64,000 bases of DNA, from positions 36,130 to 100,129 of the forward strand of contig PABA01000176.1 of assembly GCA_002699025.1 (NCBI GenBank), given 5' to 3'. The notes beneath the pieces were generated by a model that searched no databases, was not told where the DNA came from, and was given only the letters and a program-made list of their open reading frames with translations. Within the stretch, counting starts at the first letter, position 1. Each line of letters starts with the position of its first letter. The position numbers were made by a program, and so were the translations under genes. The stretch comes from Sandaracinus sp. (GTDB taxonomy: Bacteria; Myxococcota_A; Polyangia; Polyangiales; Houyiibacteriaceae). Positions 56,226-63,727 of this stretch are shown here, one piece after another.

Positions 56226-56300
56226 GGCTCGGGTGGCGGCGGCTCGGGTGGCGGCGGCTCGGGTGGCGGCGGCTCGGGTGGCGGCGGCTCGTGCGGGCGG
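56226..56300 (+). repeat. 15-bp tandem repeat, five copies
   Basis: GGCTCGGGTGGCGGC begins at 56226, 56241, 56256, 56271 and 56286 (the last unit is decayed). It lies in the spacer between convergent genes and produces Gly/Ser-rich false frames. No terminator was found beside it. Confidence 0.8.
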
Positions 56301-56383
56301 CGGCTCGTCCGGGCAGCGGCTCGTGCGACGGCTCGTGCGGCGGCTCCTGCGGTGGCGGCTCAGGCGACGGCTGCGGTGGCGGC

Positions 56384-57007
56384 TCAGGCGCGCTCGTCGT
56401 CGGGCGGAACGGGGACCTTCACGGCGCCCCAGATCAGCACGCCGAGGGCGAGCGCGACGAGGGCGAACTTGAAGACGGCGCAGGTGAACGCCAGCGCCGG
56501 CCAGCTCGCGTCGATCGAGAGCAGCCCCTCCGGATCCTCCGGATCGAAGCCGCCCGCGAGGATGATGCCGAGCGCCGCGTTCTCCACCGCGTCCAGGCCG
56601 GCCGCCAACCACATGCTCGCCGCCAGGCGCCGGCTCCAGCGGGCCCCGCGCGCCCCCGCCTCGCCCCGCGCCTCGAAGCGGAGCGCCAAGCCCCGGAGGG
56701 CGGCCCAGAGCCAGGCCGCGTAGGCGAGCAGGAAGGCGTAGTCGACGCTGAGGTGGATCGCCGCCCGCGCCCGCGCGGCCTCGTCCCAGCTCTGCACGAT
56801 GGCGATGGCTTGCCCGGGCGTCCGCGCGAGCTCGAAGCTGACGATGCCGGCCGGCGCGACCTCCGTGTGGAGCGGCAGGCCCATCCAGGTCAGCGCGACG
56901 AAGAGCGCCGCGGCGACGGCGAAGGCGTAGTGGGCGAAGCGGCGCGTACCCGCGGGCGTCGGCTCCGGGGGCCGGAAGAGGTGCGCATCGTCGTCGTCGT
57001 CCAGCAC
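56384..57007 (-). CDS. Four-helix membrane protein, unknown family
   Basis: 207 residues. After an acidic start (MLDDDDDAHLF) there are four hydrophobic helices: HYAFAVAAALFVALTWMGL, YAFLLAYAAWLWAALRGLAL, AASMWLAAGLDAVENAALGIIL and TCAVFKFALVALALGVLIW. Between helices 1 and 2 lies a ~50-residue loop. Conserved-looking polar residues (D, E, N in LDAVENA) sit inside helix 3. Not assigned to a family; inner-membrane location inferred. Confidence 0.75.
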   Translation of the reverse strand: MLDDDDDAHLFRPPEPTPAGTRRFAHYAFAVAAALFVALTWMGLPLHTEVAPAGIVSFELARTPGQAIAIVQSWDEAARARAAIHLSVDYAFLLAYAAWLWAALRGLALRFEARGEAGARGARWSRRLAASMWLAAGLDAVENAALGIILAGGFDPEDPEGLLSIDASWPALAFTCAVFKFALVALALGVLIWGAVKVPVPPDDERA

Positions 57008-57129
57008 CTTCGGAGAGTCGTACCGCGGGGGCGCCGGCGCAACGCGGCGTCTCGTCGCGCATCGTCGCGCATCCGTTCGACCGCCCCATCCCCTCGGGTC
57101 CGCCGCGCGGTCCTCCCCTTCCCCGGAGG

Positions 57130-57681
57130 TCAGCCCACGCGGCGGCGGCGGATCTCCTCGAAGACCTCGCGCGCGAAGGGGAGCCCGGCGTCGCGTTCGT
57201 TCTTCGGGTTCTCCCAGAACTCCCGGAGCGCCCCGCGCCCCTGCGCCTCGTAGGCGAGGAGCTTGATCATCATCTGGATCTTGTCGGCCGCCTTCACGAC
57301 GCGCGCCTCGAGGCTCTCCTGGGCCTCCGCCTCGCGCCAGAGCGCCGCGTAGCCTTCCCCGAGCAGGCGCGCCGCGAGGGTCGCCTCCGCGTCCTTCAAC
57401 GCCGCGTCGAGCGCCGGGGACTTCACGGGCATGGGCACGTCGCCGGTCGCCGCCTCCGGCGCGTCGTGCACGAGGGCCATCCGCAGGACGCGCTCGCCGT
57501 CCACGCGCTCGCCGCGTTCGCGGAGCGCGTCCACGAGGAGCATCGCCACCAGCGCCACCCCGTGGCTGTGGGCCGCGATGCTCTCCGGCGCAGCCACGCC
57601 CCGCAGGAGCCAGCCGGTGCGCGGCAGGTCGGCGAGCGGGTCGAGGCGGAGGACGATGTCGACGAGCGCGGCGGGCGTCAT
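57130..57681 (-). CDS. HD-domain hydrolase (YfbR/HDDC2-like 5'-nucleotidase family)
   Basis: 183 residues from ATG 57681. The HD residues are visible: ESIAAHSHGVALVAMLL (first His), MALVHDAPEAATGDVPMP (HD pair) and ARVVKAADKIQMMIKLLAYE (last Asp). The arrangement E..xAHS, HD.xEA.TGD.P.P is that of YfbR/HDDC2 enzymes, which dephosphorylate deoxynucleoside 5'-monophosphates. Tightly packed downstream of the next gene (12 bp). Confidence 0.88.
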   Translation of the reverse strand: MTPAALVDIVLRLDPLADLPRTGWLLRGVAAPESIAAHSHGVALVAMLLVDALRERGERVDGERVLRMALVHDAPEAATGDVPMPVKSPALDAALKDAEATLAARLLGEGYAALWREAEAQESLEARVVKAADKIQMMIKLLAYEAQGRGALREFWENPKNERDAGLPFAREVFEEIRRRRVG

Positions 57682-57692
57682 CGGGAGGAGCC

Positions 57693-58268
57693 TCAAGCGA
57701 CCCGCGCGTCGGCGTCCAGGTCCCCCGGCGCGGCCTCGTCCGGAGCGCTGGCGTCGGCGGCGCCGTCCTCGGAGGCGGCGGCCCCGCCAGGCGCCTCGGC
57801 CGCGTCCTCGGCTTCGCGCCGCCGGAGCTCGGCGAGCCGCAGCTCGTCCAGGCCCTCCTCGAGCATCGCCGCCCAGGTCTCCATGAAGAGCGCCGTGTCC
57901 TCGCGGGAGGTGTGCTTCAGCGGCCGGCGCTCGGCCGGGACGCGGCGCAGCACCTTCGGGTGGGTGAGCCGCTCGAGGTGCTGGATGTCCGTCGGCTCGA
58001 GCCCGAGCGCGAGGATCTGCCCGATGATCCGATCCATGGGCAGCCCGCTCGTGGGGCAGTGGTCGCGCGCCTGCTCGCCCCAGTCCCCGGGCTTCTGGAA
58101 GGCCGCCTCGTAGATCGCGTCCGGGCCGAGATCGGTCACGACCTGCGCGAGGTTGCCGCAGTTGCAGAGCGCGTGGTGCGACCAGCGGTAGCGCGCCCCC
58201 TGCCGGAGCCGCGCCGCCGTCTTCCGGAAGGCGAGGATCAGCTGAACGGTCGGATGCATCGAGCCCAT
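57693..58268 (-). CDS. Conserved hypothetical protein
   Basis: About 191 residues from ATG 58268 (MGSMHPTVQ), or three codons later. The globular part contains RYRWSHHALCNCGNLAQVVT, FQKPGDWGEQARDHCPTSGLPMD and ILALGLEPTDIQHLERL, with four conserved-looking Cys/His that might bind a metal. The last ~40 residues are acidic and Ala-rich. Co-directional with the HD gene, 11-nt gap. No family recognised. Confidence 0.75.
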   Translation of the reverse strand: MGSMHPTVQLILAFRKTAARLRQGARYRWSHHALCNCGNLAQVVTDLGPDAIYEAAFQKPGDWGEQARDHCPTSGLPMDRIIGQILALGLEPTDIQHLERLTHPKVLRRVPAERRPLKHTSREDTALFMETWAAMLEEGLDELRLAELRRREAEDAAEAPGGAAASEDGAADASAPDEAAPGDLDADARVA

Positions 58269-58480
58269 CGTATCGGACCTGTGCTCGCTCGGCCCGTCCG
58301 ACAAGGCCGGCCATCCGCGCCGCGAGCGGCCCGTGCTCCCGCCCTGCGAAGGGTCGGCGCGCGGGCCGGCGTTCCGCCGAGACTGTTTCCTTGCACCCAG
58401 TTCGCGCACACGGAACGCTGGAGGCGTGATGGGCCGCCCCGGCGGCCGCGGGGCCGCGACGGCTCCGGGAGGGAGAACGA

Positions 58481-59194
58481 ATGATGACTTGGAATCGGCG
58501 CGCGAGCGCCCTCTTCACCTGCGCGCTCCTCGCCACGGCCGGCTGCGGCGACGACTCGCTCGGCGAGCAGCTCGTGTCGAAGTACCGGAGCTGCGACTTC
58601 CTGACGAGCGGCGAGGTCAGCTCCGAGCTCACGGACGCCGAGGCCGAGGACCCGGCCGAGCGCTGCTTCGCGAAGTGCATCCTGCGCGCCTCCTGCGCCG
58701 AGCTCGAGGCCTGGCTCTGCGACACGAGCGACGTGCTCGAGGATCGCTGCGAGGCCGAGTGCATCGCCGAGCTCGACACCTTCACCTGCGCCGACGGCGA
58801 GCGGATCCCCGAGGACTGGGTCTGCGACGGCGACGAGGACTGCGAGTCCGGCTCCGACGAGCTCGACTGCCCGACCTTCACCTGCGGCAACGGCGCGATG
58901 ATCCCCATCGGCGCGCGCTGCGACTTCGACCAGGACTGCGAGGACGGCTCCGACGAGGACGGCTGCCCGAACGCCTTCACCTGCGCCGACGGCTCGACCA
59001 TCCCGGACCGCTGGGTCTGCGATGGCGACGAGGACTGCGAGTCCGGCTCCGACGAGCTCGGCTGCCCGACCTTCACCTGCGGGAGCGGCGGCACGATCCC
59101 GCGCGACGAGCGCTGCGACTTCGAGGTCGACTGCGAGGACGGCTCCGACGAGGAGGGCTGCGCCCAGCTGACCCTCATGTGCCCCGCGCCGTGA
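58481..59194 (+). CDS. Lipoprotein with four LDL-receptor class A-like repeats
   Basis: 237 residues. A lipobox (LLATAGC, Cys22) shows it is a lipoprotein. A Cys-rich N-terminal region (about 38-95) is followed by four ~30-residue repeats at about 101-130, 133-162, 166-195 and 198-227, each of the form F-x-C-(A/G)-(D/N/S)-G-x-x-IP-...-CDxDxDCExGSDExxC. These are LDLa modules with the calcium-binding D..D.SDE residues intact, but each keeps only four of the canonical six Cys. LDLa repeats are typical of eukaryotic receptors and are rare in bacteria. Confidence 0.88.
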   Translation: MMTWNRRASALFTCALLATAGCGDDSLGEQLVSKYRSCDFLTSGEVSSELTDAEAEDPAERCFAKCILRASCAELEAWLCDTSDVLEDRCEAECIAELDTFTCADGERIPEDWVCDGDEDCESGSDELDCPTFTCGNGAMIPIGARCDFDQDCEDGSDEDGCPNAFTCADGSTIPDRWVCDGDEDCESGSDELGCPTFTCGSGGTIPRDERCDFEVDCEDGSDEEGCAQLTLMCPAP

Positions 59195-59334
59195 GCCTGC
59201 GAGGAGCCCGCGCCGCGTCGCGGGCTTCCGCCCTCTGCTCCCCTCCCCCGTTCGCGCCGGCGTGCGGGGGAGGCGGAGCGGCGCGCCGCGCCGTCCCGGT
59301 TGCCGCCGCCCGGCCCGCTGCGTAGCGTCGCGCG

Positions 59335-59817
59335 ATGTCGTTCGATCTGCTCGTCTCCACCCCACGGCTCCCCGAAGATCTCGGGAAGGTGTGGGTCGAT
59401 GGCTTCCGCCGACACGGCTTCGAGGTGGAGCCCTCCCCGGCCTTCGATCCGGCGAGCTGGCGCGGGGGCTTTCTGCCCTTCCGGGTCGGCGCGGCTCCCG
59501 AGGCGCTCGTCGGGTTGGCGCTCCCGGACGCCGCCGTGTCCGGCTTCGAGGTGAGCTTCGGCGCGGAGGACACCTTCTTCCGCTTCGGCTCCGGAGGCCC
59601 GACCACCGAGTTCGCGATGCTCTGCCTCGGCGCCGCGCTCCTCGCCGAGGCCGTCGACGGGGTCTACGAGAACCCCCAGTCCGGCGAGCACCACCGCGGC
59701 GCGGCCGCCATCGACGCGGCCCTCGCCGAGATCCGCGCCTTCGTGAAGGCCGCAGGCCCGCGCGAGCGCGTCCACCACTCCTTCCCCGGCTGGAAGGCCC
59801 TCGGCGTCGAGGTCTGA
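59335..59817 (+). CDS. Hypothetical protein
   Basis: 160 residues from ATG 59335 (MSFDLLVSTPRLPEDLG). It has a mixed alpha/beta pattern: FEVSFGAEDTFFRFGSGGPTTEFAMLCLGAALLAEAVDGVYENPQSGEHH in the middle and a helical C-terminus. No signal peptide or membrane helix. The repeated FRFGSGGPTTEF type motif and length suggest an immunity- or adaptor-like small protein, but this is a guess. Confidence 0.7.
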   Translation: MSFDLLVSTPRLPEDLGKVWVDGFRRHGFEVEPSPAFDPASWRGGFLPFRVGAAPEALVGLALPDAAVSGFEVSFGAEDTFFRFGSGGPTTEFAMLCLGAALLAEAVDGVYENPQSGEHHRGAAAIDAALAEIRAFVKAAGPRERVHHSFPGWKALGVEV

Positions 59818-59907
59818 GCGCTCTCGCGAGCGGGCAGGAGCGCTCGGCGAGGCGGGAACGAGGCCCGCCCCGGCCGCGGAACCGGACGATGGCGCCCGAG
59901 CGCCCGC

Positions 59908-60321
59908 TCACGCGCCCCGTGAGAAGCGCCGGCGCATGGTCGACGAGCGCAGCAGGAAGGCCGAGATGCCGAGGTAGGTGACGTACTCGAGGGTCATCGG
60001 GATGAAGCGGGTCCAGCCCCCGCCGAAGGCCCCGAAGTCCACCGTCTCGATGAAACAGATGGTCGCCAGGACGGCGTACATCGTCACGGTGGCGAAGGGC
60101 GTGGAGCGCCAGCGGGTGAGATACCCGCCGAGGAACACGGCCCCCGTGACGAGCACCGAGGCGAAGTGCAGGAACTGGAGCGCGGGGGGAAAGCTCGCGT
60201 TCTGCAGCCCGAGCGAGGCGGCGGGGTAGGCGTACTCGACGAGGCCCAGCACACCCCAGCCGATCAAGACGGCGTGGATCAGGACGAGCACGTAGGAGAA
60301 GGGCTTCGCGGCGTGGCTCAC
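59908..60321 (-). CDS. DoxX-like four-helix membrane protein
   Basis: 137 residues from GTG 60321, overlapping the stop of the upstream gene by 4 nt. Four hydrophobic segments are clear: FSYVLVLIHAVLIGWGVLGL, FLHFASVLVTGAVFLGGYL, FATVTMYAVLATICFIETVD and LEYVTYLGISAFLL. The size and helix layout recall DoxX/DUF-type small membrane proteins. The function is unknown, but coupling to an NAD(P)-binding reductase is consistent with a redox role. Confidence 0.75.
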   Translation of the reverse strand: MSHAAKPFSYVLVLIHAVLIGWGVLGLVEYAYPAASLGLQNASFPPALQFLHFASVLVTGAVFLGGYLTRWRSTPFATVTMYAVLATICFIETVDFGAFGGGWTRFIPMTLEYVTYLGISAFLLRSSTMRRRFSRGA

Positions 60322-60971
60322 GCGCCCTCCGACAGGCGGTTGATCGCCCTCGAGTCGAGCACCCGATCCGAGCCTCTCATGGCGACCGAGATCATCGCAT
60401 CCCCGATGGCGGTGTTGGTGGTCCCGAGCCCGACCGCCGCCACGAGCGGGTGGACGGCCGCGACGATCGCGCTGGCGACCCGACCTCGCGAGCTGGCGCC
60501 GCGGATCGACTGGACGATGCCGGGCCGGAAGAGGTGGAGGCGCGCGAAGCCCATGGCCCGGAGCGCGTTCTCGGCCTCGCCCTTCACCCGCGCCCACATC
60601 GCCCGGCTCTTCCCCGTGTCGTCGGTGCCCGCCCCGGAGACGAAACAGAAGCAGAGCTCGGGGCTCTGTGCGCGGAGCACCCGCGCCGCGGCGACCGTGA
60701 AGTCGACGGTGATGCGCCGGTAGTCGGCTTCGCTCACCCCGGCGGACGCCGTGCCGAGGCACCAGAAGCACGCATCGAGGCCGCGCAGCTCGTCGGCCAA
60801 CGCCGAGAAGTCGAGGAAGTCCCCGTGCTCGAGCTGCCGGAGCTTGGGGTGGTCCATGGCGAGCGTGCGCCGCCCGACGCTCACGACCTGCTCGACGCCG
60901 GGGTGGTCCAGCGCCTGAAGCAGGACGCCTTGGCCGATCGACCCGCTCGCTCCGAAGATCACGATTCGCAT
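60318..60971 (-). CDS. NAD(P)-binding atypical SDR (HTATIP2/NmrA-like)
   Basis: 217 residues. The N-terminal Rossmann motif is MRIVIFGASGSIGQGVLLQAL (GxxGxxG), followed by VSVGRR, a cofactor-binding acidic/basic end, CFWCLGTASAGVSEADYRRI and FVSGAGTDDTG. The YxxxK equivalent is not obvious (ARVKGEAE carries the Lys), as in HTATIP2/TIP30-like reductases. It is upstream of and overlaps the DoxX-like gene by 4 nt. Confidence 0.85.
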   Translation of the reverse strand: MRIVIFGASGSIGQGVLLQALDHPGVEQVVSVGRRTLAMDHPKLRQLEHGDFLDFSALADELRGLDACFWCLGTASAGVSEADYRRITVDFTVAAARVLRAQSPELCFCFVSGAGTDDTGKSRAMWARVKGEAENALRAMGFARLHLFRPGIVQSIRGASSRGRVASAIVAAVHPLVAAVGLGTTNTAIGDAMISVAMRGSDRVLDSRAINRLSEGA

Positions 60972-61035
60972 GGCGGTGCGGCCTCTTCCGATGGGGCGGG
61001 GCGGGATGGGGGCGCGCTGGCTGGCGTCCGAGGCA

Positions 61036-61500
61036 TCAGGAGGATACTCGCGTCGGCTGGACGGCCCGCGAGCTCTCGACCCGCTCCTTCAGCGCGCGGT
61101 TGAACTGCGGGTAGGTGGCGATCATCTCGGCGACGAAGAACCAGCCGAGCAAGGGCGCGAGCGGCCCCCGGAGCTCGTCCGACTGCACGAAGCGCGTGCG
61201 GCCGTCGGGCATGGCTTCGACCCGGTAGAGGTGCCGATCCACCAGCCCCGGCACCATCGGATCGCTCCAGCCGAACTCTCGGCCGTCCTCGTAGAGGAGC
61301 TCGAGCGCCAGGTCGGGCATGTCGAGCTCCCCGTCGAGCGCGTCCCAGAGTGCGGCCCACCCCTCCAGGTCGACCATGGCGGGCTCGGAGGCGAAGAGGT
61401 TGGCTGGCAAGCCAGCCCGGCGCGCGAGCGACTCGGCCGACACGTCGAGCTCCTGCAGGATCACGCGCCAGATGGGTTCGATTCGAAACGTCGGGGACAT
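61036..61500 (-). pseudogene. Chimeric ORF: AraC-regulator N-terminus joined to SRPBCC-domain C-terminus
   Basis: 154 codons from ATG 61500. The first ~50 residues (RIEPIWRVILQELDVSAESLARRAGLPANLFASE) look like the start of the AraC-type arabinose-binding-like domain, which should be followed by ~250 residues and an HTH. Instead, from about LDMPDLALELLYEDGREFGW, the rest is the C-terminal half of a polyketide-cyclase/SRPBCC protein (YRVEAMPDGRTRFVQSDELRGPLAPLL...FNRALKERVE). The likely origin is an in-frame deletion that fused two neighbouring genes. The open frame may still be translated. Confidence 0.55.
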
Positions 61501-61996
61501 CGGAGGCCAGCTCTTGCGAGGCCTCCCGAGAGTAGCCGGGATGGCGGGCCGAGCACTCGGGAGGCGCGCCAACCTTCTTGGCGATGGCGCCAAGCCGTTC
61601 GGGATCGAGGGCCGTCCGATGGCCTACCGAAGCGGCTCCGCGTCCCTGCTCGTCGGCGCACGAGGTCTCCTCGGGGGCGCTCCCCCGACGAGGAACGTGG
61701 AGCTCGGTCGCGACGCCTTCTCGCGTGAGCCTCTGGAGCTCGAGCTCCATGCGGCCGGCCGAGACGTCTCCGTCGTGATCGCCGGCCGCCGCCGTGACGC
61801 GATTCTGGGTCGGCCCATCGACGGGGTTCGACCTCCCACTCCCAATCGTCGTTCGGATCGGACGCGATGACGTGGGGCTGCGCGTCCCAGTGACGCGGGG
61901 TCAAGAGGTCGTCGAGGGTGGCGGGGCGAAGGCGCATCGAACGCATCATGGCCGGAAGGCGGGCTCGCGGGCTCGCGCGGGAGAGGCTTCCTAGAG
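61501..61996 (-). pseudogene. Decayed region with GNAT acetyltransferase N-terminal fragment (61831-61937)
   Basis: In the minus frame from ATG 61937 the first ~35 residues (MRLRPATLDDLLTPRHWDAQ PHVIASDPNDDWEWEVE) match the opening of AAC(6')-like GNAT acetyltransferases, then similarity stops abruptly and the frame becomes Arg-rich. No frame continues the domain. The remaining ~300 bp toward the chimeric ORF are unassigned. It reads as a truncated, inactive gene. Confidence 0.45.
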
Positions 61997-62176
61997 CTAG
62001 GTCACCGCGTCGTGCAGGAGGCCGTACAGCATGACGGCGCCGGTCACACCGAAGAGAAAGCCGTACTCCCGGAGGCGCGTGGGGTTCCGGGGATTCCGGA
62101 TCCGATCGATGGCGCCGAGAGCCCCGAAGACGATCAGGCCGAACGCGACGCGATAGGGAAAGGTCGGATCGTCCAT
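61997..62176 (-). CDS. Small two-helix membrane protein, possibly 3'-truncated
   Basis: 59 residues from ATG 62176, which overlaps the stop of the upstream gene by 1 nt. Two hydrophobic helices (VAFGLIVFGALGAID and FLFGVTGAVMLYGLLHDAVT) flank RIRNPRNPTRLREYG. Small membrane proteins of this kind often continue past GLLHDxVT with a further conserved segment, so this copy may be cut short by the same decay seen to its left. The inference is from memory of the family, not a search. Confidence 0.6.
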   Translation of the reverse strand: MDDPTFPYRVAFGLIVFGALGAIDRIRNPRNPTRLREYGFLFGVTGAVMLYGLLHDAVT

Positions 62177-63192
62177 CACGGCGCCAGTCGGGCGAACCCA
62201 TGGGCGAGAACGACGGGGTAGAGGGCCAGGTTCCGCAAGAGCGCATGGATCCGAGACCAGCGCGGTGGAGGCGTCTCCGTCGCCAGCGCCTCGGCGAGAC
62301 CGCGTAGATGAGACGCGCCGAACGGGCCGGCTTGGAGACGGCCGACGAGGGCGGGAGGCAGAGCCTCGGCCCCATGCAGTGCACCCGTCCACCCGCCAAC
62401 GATGGCTGCGTGCGTGTCCGTGTCTCCGCCGGCCCGGATGGCCGCTTCGATGGCGGTGATGGGCTCCTCGCCGCAGCGCGCGAAGCAGTAGGTGCAGATC
62501 CCCATCGAGTGAATCACGAAGCCCGTATTGCCCAGCGACCTCACCACCTCGGGAAAGGGGGCGTCGTCGTCGGCCAGAGCCAGCCCTTGGTCGATGGCAG
62601 CACCGAGCTCGGTCTCCTCGACCACTGCGCGAGCGCGAGACAGCAGGGTCGCCGGGTTGGCGTTGGGCGAGTCTTCGAGAGCACAAAGGGCCGAGACTTC
62701 AGCGACATACATCGCGGCTTGGACAGCGCGCTCATCGGTGTGGGTGAGGCTCGCGAGGGAGCGGCCGAGTCGCCGGCGCCTCTCGGGATCATGCGCGAGA
62801 TGGACTCCGAGGATTCCGGCCCGCATCGAGGCGCCGTTGCCAGCGGAGTGAGCTCCCGGCCGCGCCAACCCGAGCATCATGCGGACACAGGAGCGGAGCG
62901 TTGCCCCGCCGATGCCGAAGGGGAGCCTGGCGAGCCAACCCACCATCGAACGCCTGAACCGGCGAAGGCACTCGGAGTCGTCGGGGCCTGCCAGAGCGAG
63001 CGCCTGCCCCAGCAGCGCAGTTTGCTCCGTGTCATCCGAGACGAACCCGGTGCGACCAGCGAGACGGTACCGGTCCGCTCGCTCGAAGCGTCGCGCGACA
63101 CGACGCATCGAGAGGCCCTCGAACGGCAACCCCGCCGCATCGCCGACGGCCACGCCGAGCAGCGCTCCCAGGACGCGGTCGTGCCGACTCAT
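62176..63192 (-). CDS. ADP-ribosylglycohydrolase family protein
   Basis: 338 residues. Family motifs are present: GALLGVAVGDAAGLPFEG, VSDDTEQT (first metal-binding DD/T), GNGASMRAGILG, and AGGDTDTHAAIVGGWTGAL with the second DxDT-type metal site. Such enzymes remove ADP-ribose from modified arginine or other targets (ARH/DraG) with Mg2+. Both metal motifs are intact, so it should be active. No DraT-like ADP-ribosyltransferase is seen in the window. It is followed directly by the small membrane gene. Confidence 0.92.
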   Translation of the reverse strand: MSRHDRVLGALLGVAVGDAAGLPFEGLSMRRVARRFERADRYRLAGRTGFVSDDTEQTALLGQALALAGPDDSECLRRFRRSMVGWLARLPFGIGGATLRSCVRMMLGLARPGAHSAGNGASMRAGILGVHLAHDPERRRRLGRSLASLTHTDERAVQAAMYVAEVSALCALEDSPNANPATLLSRARAVVEETELGAAIDQGLALADDDAPFPEVVRSLGNTGFVIHSMGICTYCFARCGEEPITAIEAAIRAGGDTDTHAAIVGGWTGALHGAEALPPALVGRLQAGPFGASHLRGLAEALATETPPPRWSRIHALLRNLALYPVVLAHGFARLAP

Positions 63193-63340
63193 GCCGAGGG
63201 GTGAATGCGACGGTCATGCCATCCATGCGCCACCGTCGGAGAGGGGCTCGAGGCCCGCGCCGGGCCCCCGCCACGGACAGCCTGACCAGGCTGGTGAGAT
63301 GGGCGCGCCATCGTGTCAGCGGTGGCGCTGCGTGGCGGGT

Positions 63341-63444
63341 AACCCTTCTCGCCTCACCGGGGAAGGTCCCAGCCGCCAGCCATCCACGCTCCCCCCGAGC
63401 GGGAACCCCTCACGCCTTACCGGGGAAGGTCCCCCGTGTCCGCA
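63341..63444 (+). repeat. Direct repeat family, left copies
   Basis: A diverged copy (63341-63370) and a good copy (63406-63444) of a 39-bp word with core TACCGGGGAAGGTCCCCCG. The core can form GGGGA-AGG-TCCCC. The right copy is at 63774-63812. They lie on either side of a lower-GC segment. Confidence 0.75.
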
Positions 63445-63643
63445 GTTCACCGCCACAGACAACGCATAGACTTCTCGCTTCTGCGCACGTCCGACAGATC
63501 TTCCACGCCTCATTGCAGTAGTGAGGCGCACCGCCTCTGCCGCTCCAATGCTCACCGCATAGATCGCACGGTTTCGTGCAGCGCATCAATTCGGTCTCGG
63601 CGCATTCGGTACTACAGAACTGGTCTTCGCGCATGGTGTTCAT
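63410..63643 (-). CDS. Small Cys-rich, zinc-ribbon-like protein in a lower-GC segment
   Basis: 77 residues with ten Cys: CSTEC, CTKPCDLCG, HYC, CRTC, CVVCGG. The pairs CxxxC, CxxC, CxxC and CxxC suggest two zinc sites. It starts at ATG 63643 (or 63634). The gene is about 55% GC while neighbours exceed 70%, so it is probably acquired. Its last ~11 codons lie in the left direct repeat, so the element supplied its C-terminus. No family recognised. Confidence 0.6.
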   Translation of the reverse strand: MNTMREDQFCSTECAETELMRCTKPCDLCGEHWSGRGGAPHYCNEAWKICRTCAEARSLCVVCGGELRTRGTFPGKA

Positions 63644-63727
63644 TCATCGATTGGGTTCTCTTCGCGGATATCATGCACGACATCAACACGAAATGGCAGG
63701 CTCTTCAGCTCCAGGAAGCTTCGACGA

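Noticed and set aside
59100..59340. Promoter or RNA gene in the GC-rich gap after the LDLa lipoprotein
   Set aside because: No hairpin with a T tract and no tRNA-like cloverleaf could be drawn.
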